Positions 1 to 8,378 of a DNA stretch of 60,484 bases are shown here, piece after piece. The stretch lies in assembly GCF_938015785.1 (NCBI RefSeq), contig NZ_CALLWC010000036.1, positions 1-60,484 on the forward strand, in the 5' to 3' direction. The notes under the pieces were generated by a model, which was given only the letters and a program-made list of their open reading frames with translations, did not search any database and was not told the DNA's origin. A program made the translations under genes and the position numbers. The DNA is from an uncultured Campylobacter sp. GTDB taxonomy: Bacteria; Campylobacterota; Campylobacteria; Campylobacterales; Campylobacteraceae. How positions within the stretch are numbered: the first letter of the stretch is position 1; every line of letters begins with the position of its first letter.

Positions 1-51
1 TATCAGAAACTGTTGAAACTGATAAGAGAAAATCCGCTTAAGTTTAATTGA
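1..51 (+). CDS. 3' end of an unidentified gene (partial)
   Basis: Frame 1 is open from the window edge to a TGA at 49-51, encoding a Lys/Leu-rich tail that ends RENPLKFN. Only 16 residues are visible, so no family can be named. It would converge on the lipoprotein gene that ends at 75. It could be a chance open frame. Confidence 0.3.
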   Translation, partial: YQKLLKLIRENPLKFN

Positions 52-74
52 GCCTTTAAAAATATAAAATTTTG

Positions 75-905
75 CTATCTAAGCCTAATAACGCCGCCGT
101 TTTCATTTAGAATTTTTGCAACTTCGGGCAATTTATATGTTTCCATGCATAATTCATCATTTTGGCTTGCGCCTTTTCGTATCTCCAAAATAGCGTTTTT
201 ACCCGTATCGATTGTGGTTATAGTAAAGCAGCTGACATAGCTCGTCGTGCCTATGCTAATCGAGTTCGGAGCTATCTGCTCGACCGTCATGCTTGTCATC
301 TTGTCTGGATTTTCGTCGAATCTACCTTGCGATACGTAAAAATCAATATAGTCTTTTATCACGATTTGCAATTTTTTCGATAATGCCTCGTAGACCTCTT
401 CTTTACTCATTCTAAGGTCTTCCTTGAGAAACTTTATTTCCTTTCTTAAAAGCCTACATTTTTGGCTAACTGCATCGCCTCTACATTCCTCCAGTAGATA
501 AGCCAGCCTATTTTTAGGCGCTGTAGAGTTTATCGGCAAACCCGTGGCGGCTAGAAACAGAAAGCATTCCACGTCGAATTCCGTATTTCGCACCTCTTTG
601 CGCTCGCACATAGCTTTTTGTTTTTCATCTTGCGCCTTTGCCTCTTGCCTCGATACCGATTGCATCATACTTTTATAGAAGATTTTAAAATACGCCATGG
701 CGGCTCGTTCGCAGTTGTCGTAAATCTCTGCCGATTCTTTGGATAGATCGGCTAGAGCGCACGCCTCGGAGACGCTTTTTGCTTTATCTGGATTGGCGGC
801 ATAAAAATCCTCCGTTTGAATGTCCTCTATTTCTCTCCTATCGCATCCTGCTAAGCTTAAGCTCAAAAGCACGCCTAACGATACTGCCAAGACCCTATTT
901 TTCAT
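75..905 (-). CDS. EexN-like lipoprotein with a pilin-like C-terminal domain
   Basis: A 276-residue predicted lipoprotein. The signal peptide ends in lipobox LAGC, with the lipidated Cys at residue 21. Residues 30-75 (TEDFYAANPDKAK, then a Cys-spaced segment and an ACALAD...NCERA pattern) resemble the short EexN/entry-exclusion lipoprotein family. Residues 80-175 are charged and helical. Residues 178-268 look like the globular part of Campylobacter pseudopilins: FYVSQGRF, MTSM, then Cys226 and Cys253 bracketing a beta segment, then ETYKLPEVAKIL. The same region occurs at the end of the protein at 13515-14174. The ATG follows an AAGGGA ribosome site. Function is unknown; the EexN link is family resemblance and does not show a conjugation role. 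It is probably an outer- or inner-membrane-anchored periplasmic protein. Confidence 0.7.
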   Translation of the reverse strand: MKNRVLAVSLGVLLSLSLAGCDRREIEDIQTEDFYAANPDKAKSVSEACALADLSKESAEIYDNCERAAMAYFKIFYKSMMQSVSRQEAKAQDEKQKAMCERKEVRNTEFDVECFLFLAATGLPINSTAPKNRLAYLLEECRGDAVSQKCRLLRKEIKFLKEDLRMSKEEVYEALSKKLQIVIKDYIDFYVSQGRFDENPDKMTSMTVEQIAPNSISIGTTSYVSCFTITTIDTGKNAILEIRKGASQNDELCMETYKLPEVAKILNENGGVIRLR

Positions 906-942
906 GATAATTCCCTTATAATCATTTATTTTTCGTCCGTAT

Positions 943-1752
943 TCAAAGTAAAATTTTAAAATCCTCGAGCGAAAAGAGTAAAATTTTATCGCTTTTTAGG
1001 CTTGCTAGCTCGCCGCTAAAGCCGCTTTTGGAAAACAGCGCGAGCAGATCGGGCGCGAGGCGCGCTTTTTCGCATTTGAGTATGAGCTCATTTAGCACGT
1101 TTTTTGAAATTTTTCGCTCCTTGTATTTGCACTCGCCCGCGACGCAAAAGCTCTCAAATTTCGCGTAGATGTCGATCTCGACCTCCTTGTTCCAAAAGCT
1201 TGAAATTTGCGAAATCTCTAAATTTAGATACTTCGCTAGCAGCTCCTTGCTTAAAATTTCAAACCCGAGCCCCGCGTAGGCGTTAAAATCCGCTTTGATT
1301 AGACTTAGCACGCGCTCTATTTCGCCGCGTCGCAGCGCGGGCAGATTCGGCTCGATAAATCTAAACCAAAACCTCGCAAAGTTGCTGCTAAAATGGACCT
1401 TGTCGGTGATATGGTAGCGGCGCAGCGCGCGCGGGAGGCGGTCATTTTTGCGCTCTTTTTGCGCCCTTTGCTCGCTTGATTTTTCGGTGATTAAAAACTT
1501 CGCGTTTATGAGGTCTGCAGTGATTTTTTGTGCCGTAAATCGCGGCAAGATTTTTGAAATTCCTATTTTTTTGCGGTCGCTTCTAGCAAATTTCATCAGC
1601 GCTTTTTTGATCTGCTCTTCACACTCGCCGCCGAATTTAAAGCGCTCGCCGAGACGTTCAAAGCAGAGCAAAATTTCATTTTCGATCGCTTCGAAAACGT
1701 CCGCGTAGCCGCTTATACAGCCTATCTCATCAAATACGAAATGAAACTGCAA
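943..1752 (-). CDS. DUF234-type protein (orphan C-terminal half of an archaeal-type ATPase family)
   Basis: A 269-residue protein from the TTG at 1752. The pattern FARFWFRFIEPNLPAL, then a helical stretch, AGLGFEILSKELL, and FWNKEVEIDIYA ... GECKYKERKIS matches the DUF234 C-terminal domain that usually follows a P-loop ATPase domain. The E/D..D and ECKYK residues are the nuclease-fold-like core of that family. No Walker motif is present, so only the DUF234 portion is encoded. The coding frame stays open and protein-like upstream of the TTG (ELKDTARNLGDADID) as far as a TAA at 1834-1836. The TTG has no ribosome site, whereas an ATT at 1809 has a perfect AAGGAGG five bases ahead. The conventional start is given here; the true protein may be 288 residues long. 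Role unknown. Confidence 0.7.
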   Translation of the reverse strand: MQFHFVFDEIGCISGYADVFEAIENEILLCFERLGERFKFGGECEEQIKKALMKFARSDRKKIGISKILPRFTAQKITADLINAKFLITEKSSEQRAQKERKNDRLPRALRRYHITDKVHFSSNFARFWFRFIEPNLPALRRGEIERVLSLIKADFNAYAGLGFEILSKELLAKYLNLEISQISSFWNKEVEIDIYAKFESFCVAGECKYKERKISKNVLNELILKCEKARLAPDLLALFSKSGFSGELASLKSDKILLFSLEDFKILL

Positions 1753-1877
1753 AATCGCGTCGATATCGGCATCGCCTAAATTTCGCGCAGTGTCTTTTAG
1801 CTCGTAAATTTCGCCCTCCTTGCGGGCGTAATTTTAGCGAGTTTGGATATAATTTGCAAAAATTTTGGAGTCGCGCT

Positions 1878-3194
1878 TTGGATTTTCAAACGATCAAAGA
1901 AAATATCATCTTAAAAGAGGGGGTCAAATACTTCGATTGCGCCGCCTCGGGCCTTGCGTATCGCCCTATAGAAGCGGAGATCGAGCGCGTGCTTGCAACA
2001 TACGCCAACGTCCACTCCGCAGGCGGAGAGAGCGCCGAGATTACGAGCGATTACTACGAAAATGCAAGGGCGAAAATCAAAGAGCTTCTGGGCTGCGAGG
2101 AGCGCTACTACCTGATCTCGTGCGGATTTGGCGCGACCGCGGCGATAAAGAAGCTCTGGGAAATTTTAGGCATCTATCTGCCGCCCGCGACGCGAGATAG
2201 GCTCGGTTTGCGGCGCGAGAGCTTAAAGCAGCTGCCGCTTTTCATCATCTCGCCTTTTGAGCATCATTCCGTTGAAATTAGCCTAAGACAGGGGCTTTGC
2301 GAGGTCGTACGCGTGCCGCTGGATCCAAGCGGGCTGATGGATTTTGCGCGCTTGGGCGAAATTTTATCCGCAAACAAAGGGCGCGAAATTTACGGCGTGC
2401 TTACCGCGGCATCGAACGTGACGGGGCTTAAGCTAGATTACAAACGCGCTTATTTGATGCTTAAGGCGCACGGCGGGCGGCTGTTTGTGGACGCTAGCGC
2501 GCTCATCGCGCACGAAAACGTAGATCTCGGCTTTTGCGACGGCGTGTTTTTCGGCGCGCACAAGCTCTTAGGCGGTGTGGGCGCTAGCGGAATTTTAGCA
2601 GTGCGAAAGGAGCTTTTGCGCGGCGAGGAGCCGACATTCGCGGGAGGCGGCACGATCAAATACGCGGACGCCCTGACGCAGCGCTTTATAATCGACAAGG
2701 AGCGCTTGGAGGAAGCGGGCACGCCGGGCATCATCGCGCTGGTGCGGGCATACCTCGCTCTAAAGCTTCGCAAAAGCGCGGGGCTAGAGGCGATCAAGTC
2801 GCGCGAAGAGGCTATTTGCAGGCGCTTCATAAGTGAAATTTCAAAAATCCCCGAGATTGAAATTTACGGCAATCTCACCGCGCCGCGCGTGCCGATCTTT
2901 GCTTTTAATATGCAAGGGCTTGGCGCGGACGCGCTAGCCGGGGTGCTCGGGCAGAAATTTGAGATCCAGACCCGCGCAGGCTGCGACTGCGCAGCACCAT
3001 ACGGCTTTGATCTGCTAGGCTTGCAGCCCGATGCCGAAATGTCGCGCAAACCCGCTTGGGTGCGGGCTAGTTTCTCGTTCATCCATGACGAAAGCGACGT
3101 GGATTTCTTAGCGGAGGCGCTAAGACAGATTGCTAAAATTCGCGATAAAATCACCTTCGTAGCGGGCAAATATCGCTGCGGCAGCATAAATTAA
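1878..3194 (+). CDS. Class V aminotransferase / cysteine desulfurase-like PLP enzyme
   Basis: A PLP-dependent fold-type I enzyme of about 438 residues. Counting from this start, motifs are YFDCAASGLAYRP near the N-terminus, ASNVTG, the cofactor-binding VDAS (Asp205), and GAHKLLGG with the Schiff-base Lys229. A C-terminal RAGCDCAAPYG lies in the loop that carries the active-site Cys in cysteine desulfurases. The family removes sulfur or selenium from cysteine derivatives or transaminates; the substrate here cannot be told. The TTG at 1878 was chosen because GGAG lies seven bases before it; an upstream TTG at 1854 has no ribosome site. It is divergent from the DUF234 gene and stands alone, not inside an isc/nif cluster, so a housekeeping IscS role is not implied. 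Confidence 0.85.
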   Translation: MDFQTIKENIILKEGVKYFDCAASGLAYRPIEAEIERVLATYANVHSAGGESAEITSDYYENARAKIKELLGCEERYYLISCGFGATAAIKKLWEILGIYLPPATRDRLGLRRESLKQLPLFIISPFEHHSVEISLRQGLCEVVRVPLDPSGLMDFARLGEILSANKGREIYGVLTAASNVTGLKLDYKRAYLMLKAHGGRLFVDASALIAHENVDLGFCDGVFFGAHKLLGGVGASGILAVRKELLRGEEPTFAGGGTIKYADALTQRFIIDKERLEEAGTPGIIALVRAYLALKLRKSAGLEAIKSREEAICRRFISEISKIPEIEIYGNLTAPRVPIFAFNMQGLGADALAGVLGQKFEIQTRAGCDCAAPYGFDLLGLQPDAEMSRKPAWVRASFSFIHDESDVDFLAEALRQIAKIRDKITFVAGKYRCGSIN

Positions 3195-3814
3195 GCTCGC
3201 AAAATTTTATAACAAGAGCCGCTTTTAAATTTTACGGCGCGGGATTTTGCGACATAAAATTTTGTCGGTGTAATTTCGTAGCGTAAAATTTTATGACTTG
3301 GAATTTTAAAGCGCAGAATTTTATGCGCAGCTCGGGCAGCAGATACTTCGTGCCGATTGGGACGTGAAATTCTTCGGTATAAAATTTCGTGGCTTGGAAT
3401 TTTGAAATTTTAAATTGCGGGCTAAATTTTGGCGGTAAATTTTGTGCTGAGGAGTTTTGCGCCGTGAAATTTGAGCGGCAAAATTCCGTGCCGCGCGGAT
3501 AAATTTTACGCCGCCAAGTTTTAAAATTCCGAAATTTCAAAATTTCTCTATTCGAATGAGCTTCGCAATTTTTGTATTTCGTAGACGTGTAAAATTCTGC
3601 GCCGTGGAATTTGTGCCGTAAAATTTTGAAATTTTACAAAGCTGAATTTTACTCGGTAGACTTCCGCGGCGAGAAATTTTACTGCATAGCCCGTGGCGGC
3701 GTAAATTGACGCGGCTGTCCGAAAGCTGAATCAGGGCGCGAGCAGTTGCGATAAGAGTGCAAATTTTAAGAGGTGAAATTTTACGCAGATAAAAGGCGCA
3801 AAATTTCACCGAAT
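3195..3814. other. Non-coding spacer packed with RAATTY hexamers
   Basis: No convincing gene in about 620 bases between convergent genes. The sequence is an irregular succession of short GC words and AAATTT/GAATTT/AAATTC hexamers. Open frames on the minus strand (3232-3809) translate to repetitive Lys/Phe/Asn-rich peptides created by those words and lack ribosome sites or domains. Confidence 0.7.
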
Positions 3815-5638
3815 TTACTCGCCAAATTCCTTTTGCAGCTTGTAAACCTTATCGTAATCGACCCCCTCGATGATGCGCGGACGCGAGGCGTTAAAATCAG
3901 CATTGATCACCGAGCGAGCGGGATCGTACTCCGGTAGATCGGTCATCTCTAAAATTTCTGCGATCGCGTGGATGAGATCGTCGTTTAAAAACGGCCTGTC
4001 TTTGGCTGCGGCGATACGCGCCCAAAGATCAGCGTTTTGCTCTTTGAACTTATCCGACGCCATGAAAATCAGCGGGATTTCGAGCGTGAAGCGGTTGATG
4101 CCGCCGTGGATTAGCTTGCCGCGGTATTGATAAAGGCTCTGAGCGTGGTCGCTAAAATAGACTATCAGCGTGTTGTCGCTCGCAAAAATTTTATAAATTT
4201 CGCTTACGATAAAATCGTTGTAAGCCACGGTGTTTAGGTAGTGCGCAAGCTCTTTTTTCTGCCCCTCATCAAGTGGTTCGCGCGAGATATCTGCGGCGCT
4301 AAATTTAGCAAAGCTTTTTGGATAGCGAAACTCGTAGCTCGGGTGCGAGCCCATCAGATGAAGGATGAAAAATTTATCCTTTTTCTGCGTGCCGTTTACC
4401 TCTGCGGCGGAGCTTTCGTCCTTACGCGCAAGAGGCGATCTTTTCGCACCCGATTTAAAATTTTTTATGCTAGGAAGCATAACTTCGTCTAGCGAGTAGG
4501 CGTATTTGTAAACCGGGATTTGATTCGTAAAGTCCGAGTGATCCGTCATTTGCGCGCTCGCGCCGCTTGCGACCGCCCACTGTCCGTAGCGCTCCTGGTT
4601 ACTGATCCAAAAGGTCTCGTAGTTTGCCAGCCGCGCGAGATTTACGATATCGAGGTTGGCGCTCCACGGGCGCTGCTTTTCGCTCTCGTAATTTCCGAAA
4701 TTTAGCACGTATTTTAGCACGTCGTTGGTCTTGGCACCCGGTGAGACGACATCGCTAAAGGCGATTAGATTTCCGCTTTGCTCAAGCGCTTGCAGATTCG
4801 GCGTGGTGGGCAGATAGTAGCCGTATAGGCTCATAAAATTTCGCTGCAGGCTCTCTCCGATAATAAAAACGACGTTTGAGATGCGGTTTGGCGTGGTTTT
4901 ATGCGAGTGTGAGGCGTAAATGCTTTGGTATCCCGCTTGCAGCTCGCGCACGCTTTTAAAATCGGCGCCGAAATAATCCTTCGTAACGAAAGCAAAGTTA
5001 TAAATCGGAATTTTATTTAGCGCGATTATGATGCTGGCGCGCATTTTCGAGCTTTTGGCTACGTAGCTTTTAAACGCCGCATGCGCGATAAAAACAAGCA
5101 AGCTAAGCAGAAAGACTAGCTTTATTGCGCGACATAGCTTCATCCGCACTCGCTGGCTCACTCTAAGCCTAAGAGCGGTGATGACGAAAATTAAAAGCGC
5201 CAAAAAAGCCGCGATAAGCTTAAAATTTAAAAACGCATGCGCGAACTCGAAAGCCTCCTTAGGCGTCGTTTGCACTAGCGCGTCCAGCGTGCCGTGCGAG
5301 TAGGTAAGCTCCAAGCTAAAGATCAAAAAAATCTGAGCGATCGCAAAGATTGCGTTTATCGCCAATAGCGCAAAGGCGAGAATTTTATATAGCCTGGCGC
5401 TGTAAAAGCTGAGCACGTAAAGCGCGAAAAAAAGTATCGTCACGCCGCAGATCGTAGACGCCGCAAAAAACAGCGCCTGAGAAGAGAACAGCTCGCCGCC
5501 ACGCGCGATAAGAAGCAACCCGATGGCTAAATTTAATACTAAAACTAGCACGTATGCGTTTAGCACCGCGCCATCAAATACCGATAGAAGGCTAAATCTA
5601 TCTTTTAAAAATGCGCCGATATTTTTTACGAGGCTCAT
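3815..5638 (-). CDS. Phosphoethanolamine transferase-like sulfatase-fold membrane enzyme (EptA/EptC/CptA type)
   Basis: A 607-residue inner-membrane enzyme with about five N-terminal transmembrane helices (to residue 190) and a periplasmic alkaline-phosphatase/sulfatase-fold domain from about 250. Metal and catalytic residues are visible: NVVFIIGESLQRNF with Glu262, GAKTNDVLKY with the nucleophile Thr304, and later YFSDHAQS and KLIHGG. Family members move phosphoethanolamine from phosphatidylethanolamine to lipid A, core sugars or surface proteins; in C. jejuni EptC modifies lipid A, the flagellar rod and glycans. The acceptor here is unknown. It is the last gene of the operon that contains uppP, which fits an envelope role. 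The ribosome site AAGGA precedes the ATG. Confidence 0.85.
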   Translation of the reverse strand: MSLVKNIGAFLKDRFSLLSVFDGAVLNAYVLVLVLNLAIGLLLIARGGELFSSQALFFAASTICGVTILFFALYVLSFYSARLYKILAFALLAINAIFAIAQIFLIFSLELTYSHGTLDALVQTTPKEAFEFAHAFLNFKLIAAFLALLIFVITALRLRVSQRVRMKLCRAIKLVFLLSLLVFIAHAAFKSYVAKSSKMRASIIIALNKIPIYNFAFVTKDYFGADFKSVRELQAGYQSIYASHSHKTTPNRISNVVFIIGESLQRNFMSLYGYYLPTTPNLQALEQSGNLIAFSDVVSPGAKTNDVLKYVLNFGNYESEKQRPWSANLDIVNLARLANYETFWISNQERYGQWAVASGASAQMTDHSDFTNQIPVYKYAYSLDEVMLPSIKNFKSGAKRSPLARKDESSAAEVNGTQKKDKFFILHLMGSHPSYEFRYPKSFAKFSAADISREPLDEGQKKELAHYLNTVAYNDFIVSEIYKIFASDNTLIVYFSDHAQSLYQYRGKLIHGGINRFTLEIPLIFMASDKFKEQNADLWARIAAAKDRPFLNDDLIHAIAEILEMTDLPEYDPARSVINADFNASRPRIIEGVDYDKVYKLQKEFGE

Positions 5639-5660
5639 GAAATTCCTTTGATGATTGCGT

Positions 5661-6437
5661 TTAAAAAACGAAGATGAAAAATATGACGCCGATTAGAATT
5701 CTATAAATTCCAAACGGGATGAAGTCAAACTTCGAAACGAAACTTAGAAATAGTTTGATCGCCGCAAGCGCCACTACGAACGCCACTACGCCGCCTATGA
5801 GAAAGGTCGTGATATTAGAGGAGTTTTGCGCGAAGGTGTCTAAATTCTTATAGGTGTCGTAAAAAGTCGCCGCAAACATCGTAGGGATCGCGAGTAGGAA
5901 GCTAAAGCGCGCGGCTAGGTTCCTACTTAGCCCGCACAAAAGCCCTGCGATGATGGTAGCGCCGCTGCGCGAAGTGCCCGGCACCATCGCAAAACATTGC
6001 GAAAGCCCGATGATGAAGGCCTGAACGTATGAAATTTGATCCAGATGTTCTAGCTCGCCTTCTCTCGGGCGCGCCTTGCGAAAGAGCTCGACTGCGATAA
6101 AAATAACGCCCCAGCCGATCAGCGCGTAGGCTACGGTTTGCGGCGCAAATAGAGATTTGATGCTTTTATAGAGCAAAAAGCCGATCGCAGCGGTGGGGAT
6201 GAAGCCCACGATAAGTTTGCACCAGAGCTTAAAATCGACCAAAAGCCGCTTGTAAAACATCGCGACGACCGCCAGGATCGAGCCTAGCTGGATAACGACC
6301 TCGAAGCATTTAAGCGTGTCGGTTTGCTGCAGACCCATCAGTTTCGCAGCTAGGATCATGTGCCCGGTCGAGCTTACGGGCAGAAACTCAGTCAGCCCTT
6401 CGACGATGCCTAAAATCACGGCGTCAAATATATTCAT
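5661..6437 (-). CDS. uppP: Undecaprenyl-diphosphatase UppP (BacA)
   Basis: A 258-residue polytopic inner-membrane enzyme that dephosphorylates undecaprenyl diphosphate, recycling the lipid carrier for peptidoglycan, LOS and glycan synthesis. Both family signatures are intact: GIVEGLTEFLPVSSTGHM near the N-terminus and PGTSRSGATI in the middle, with the catalytic Glu, Ser/His and Arg. Length is close to the usual 260-270. Its start overlaps the end of thiE by 14 bases, and 22 bases separate it from the Ept-like gene. The family can raise bacitracin tolerance when abundant. Confidence 0.95.
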   Translation of the reverse strand: MNIFDAVILGIVEGLTEFLPVSSTGHMILAAKLMGLQQTDTLKCFEVVIQLGSILAVVAMFYKRLLVDFKLWCKLIVGFIPTAAIGFLLYKSIKSLFAPQTVAYALIGWGVIFIAVELFRKARPREGELEHLDQISYVQAFIIGLSQCFAMVPGTSRSGATIIAGLLCGLSRNLAARFSFLLAIPTMFAATFYDTYKNLDTFAQNSSNITTFLIGGVVAFVVALAAIKLFLSFVSKFDFIPFGIYRILIGVIFFIFVF

Positions 6438-7038
6438 CCATTTTTTCCTTTAAATTTGCTAAATTCTGCGTAATTGAAGCGGGTTTGTAGATCGCCTCTA
6501 CTATAGCGATATAATCAGGCTTTAGGGCTAAAATTTCATCTAAATTTTCTAAGTTTATCCCGCCGATTACGGCGATTGGGAGGTTTAAAGATTTTCGCGC
6601 CTCTTGCACGAGCGCATCGGGGCAAAGCGGCGCATTTGGCTTTGTCTTGCCGCGCCTTAGCGAGCCGAAGGCTACGTAGCTAGCGCCCTGTGCTTCGGCC
6701 TTTTGCGCGCGAGTAAGATCAGCATAGCAGCTAACGCCGATGATCTTATCCGCGCCTAAAAACTCGCGCACCTGCGCCGTCTCGCCGTCATCCTTTCCGA
6801 TATGCACGCCGTGCGCGCCAAGCTTTTTGGCGAGCGCCGCATCGTCGTTGATGATGAGTTTGGCGCCGTAATCTTCGCAAAGACCGATAAGAGAGCGGAT
6901 TAAAGCTTCATCCCTCACGGCGAGCTTGCTGCGATACTGCACGAGTTTTACGCCGCAGCGCAAAATTTCATCTATCTGCGAAAAGATAGTTTGCGGCGGC
7001 GTTAAGACATCGTTGCTAAGCGCGTAAATTTCACTCAT
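6424..7038 (-). CDS. thiE: Thiamine phosphate synthase ThiE
   Basis: A 204-residue TIM barrel joining the pyrimidine and thiazole halves of thiamine. QYRSK, LIINDDAALAKKLGAHGVHIGKDD (diphosphate and Mg binding), GVSCYADL, YVAFGSLRRGKTKP and the phosphate-binding VIGGIN are all present and in order. TenI-type relatives lack some of these, so ThiE is preferred. No other thiamine gene is nearby and no TPP riboswitch was seen upstream. The gene overlaps its neighbours on both sides (8 and 14 bases), indicating one transcript. Confidence 0.9.
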   Translation of the reverse strand: MSEIYALSNDVLTPPQTIFSQIDEILRCGVKLVQYRSKLAVRDEALIRSLIGLCEDYGAKLIINDDAALAKKLGAHGVHIGKDDGETAQVREFLGADKIIGVSCYADLTRAQKAEAQGASYVAFGSLRRGKTKPNAPLCPDALVQEARKSLNLPIAVIGGINLENLDEILALKPDYIAIVEAIYKPASITQNLANLKEKMDEYI

Positions 7039-7567
7039 CTATCTTTTTCGGCATCGGCACGCCGTTTAGAATGCAGTTGGTAACATCCCAAAATTTTGCG
7101 CTATACATTCCGCGTTTAGCCTCTTTGGCTTCCTCAGCGGCTTTTAAAAGAAGTTCGCTATCGTCGGTTATCGGTACGGCAAATCCCGCCGCCACTAGGT
7201 CCAATCGCAGATTGCTTTTAGGATCGCTTGCATCGCAGACATAGGCGTCATTGCCACGATCGATTAAATTTACGTAGTAGCGCTTGCCGGGTTTTATCAC
7301 AGACTCGAGAGCTTTTTTATATTCTTTGTCGAATTTTTTAAGCTCCTTAGCGTCCGTTATGCACCTAGAAGCACCCGCGGCGATTATGTTTAAATTTTTT
7401 AAGTCGCAGGGAAAGAAACGATCTTTTTGAGCCTTTCTGAAGGTAAAAACGAAGCTTCTGCCGTCATTGCCAAGACCTGCGAATGCGGCGATGCCGTATC
7501 TATCTTTTTGCTCCGCAAAGCTCTGCGTGCAGAGCAAAATCGTAAGTGCTAAAAATATCTTTTTCAT
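7031..7567 (-). CDS. Secreted protein, degenerate staphylococcal-nuclease-like fold
   Basis: 178 residues with a cleavable signal peptide (cleavage near SFAEQ). The C-terminal half (YYVNLIDRGNDAYVCDA, then LRLDLVAAGFAVP, then AAEEAKEAKRGMYS and FWDV) follows the end of SNase/thermonuclease domains. The Asp-Gly-Asp-Thr calcium loop and the catalytic Arg/Glu pair are not recognisable in the N-terminal half, and the second catalytic Arg site reads RGNDA. It is therefore probably a non-catalytic relative, with four Cys available for disulfides. First gene of the thiE-uppP-Ept operon; AGAGGA precedes the ATG. Confidence 0.55.
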   Translation of the reverse strand: MKKIFLALTILLCTQSFAEQKDRYGIAAFAGLGNDGRSFVFTFRKAQKDRFFPCDLKNLNIIAAGASRCITDAKELKKFDKEYKKALESVIKPGKRYYVNLIDRGNDAYVCDASDPKSNLRLDLVAAGFAVPITDDSELLLKAAEEAKEAKRGMYSAKFWDVTNCILNGVPMPKKIDE

Positions 7568-7577
7568 AGGATTCCTC

Positions 7578-7616
7578 TTAGGCGGCGCAAATTCTATGAG
7601 AGGAATTTGCGCCTAA
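7578..7616 (-). terminator. Imperfect hairpin behind the ABC importer operon
   Basis: On the minus strand TTAGGCGCAAATT pairs with AATTTGCGC...CTAA across a ten-base loop, with a three-base bulge. It lies between the end of the solute-binding-protein gene and the next gene's ribosome site, so it is a likely terminator or attenuator separating the two operons. There is no long U tract. Confidence 0.55.
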
Positions 7617-7626
7617 ATTTTGCGGA

Positions 7627-8367
7627 TTATTTTAAATTATACTTCTCCAAAAGCTTTTCGTAGCTTCCGTCCTTTTTCATCTCCTCAAGCGCCGCGTTAA
7701 ATTTAGCGAGCAGCTCGGGATACTTGCCCTTATCGAATGCGATCGAAAAGCCCTCGCTGCCGTCGGATTCTTTAAAAAACGCTACGAGATCGTCATTTTT
7801 CTTAAGATACTCATAGCCCACGGATGAATCCACGCAAAGCGCGTCGATCTTTTTGTTTTTAAGCGACATAACGGCTACAAAGACGTTCTCCGTGGCGCTA
7901 ACCTCGGCGCCTTTTATATCTCTGATCGCAAGTTCCTGAATAGTGCCTAGCTGCGCGGCAAGGCGCTTACCTTGTAGATCCGCCTTGGAATTTAACGAGC
8001 TATCGTCCTTACGTTTGACATATAAATTTTCGACCTTGTAGTAAGGATTTGTGAAATCGATCGCCTTTTTACGAGCCGGCGTCGCGCTCATACCCGAGGC
8101 GATCATATCGATCTTGCCGCTTTTAATCGCAGGGATTAGCCCGTCAAAGCTCATATTTAAAATTTCATATTTCACGCCCGCTCGCTTTGCAAGCTCGGCT
8201 ACCAGATCCATATCAAAGCCGGTAACCTTCGAGTTTTCATCCACGAACTCAAACGGCGGATACTCGGCGTTCGTGCCTACGATGAGCGTATCTTTGGCGA
8301 TGTCTTTAGCAACTAGCGAACTGCAAAGCAAAGCGCCCGCAACTAAAAATCTCATAAATTTTTTCAT
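7627..8367 (-). CDS. Amino acid ABC transporter, periplasmic substrate-binding protein
   Basis: 246 residues with an N-terminal signal peptide and the SBP family 3 signature: GTNAEYPPFEFVDENSKVTGFDMD, DMIASGMSATPARKKAIDFT (ligand Arg and Asp) and GKRLAAQLGTIQE. This pattern fits polar or basic amino acid binders of the His/Gln/Arg type. The exact ligand cannot be read from sequence. Last gene of the operon after permease and ATPase; GGAG ahead of the ATG. Confidence 0.9.
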   Translation of the reverse strand: MKKFMRFLVAGALLCSSLVAKDIAKDTLIVGTNAEYPPFEFVDENSKVTGFDMDLVAELAKRAGVKYEILNMSFDGLIPAIKSGKIDMIASGMSATPARKKAIDFTNPYYKVENLYVKRKDDSSLNSKADLQGKRLAAQLGTIQELAIRDIKGAEVSATENVFVAVMSLKNKKIDALCVDSSVGYEYLKKNDDLVAFFKESDGSEGFSIAFDKGKYPELLAKFNAALEEMKKDGSYEKLLEKYNLK

Positions 8368-8378
8368 TTCCCTCTCCT

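Noticed and set aside
3232..3809. Two minus-strand open frames of 102 and 90 codons
   Set aside because: They are made of AAATTT-type words, give repetitive Lys/Phe/Asn peptides, and have no ribosome site or domain.
6424..7038. TenI-type regulator instead of ThiE
   Set aside because: The Mg/diphosphate residues and phosphate loop of ThiE are all present.
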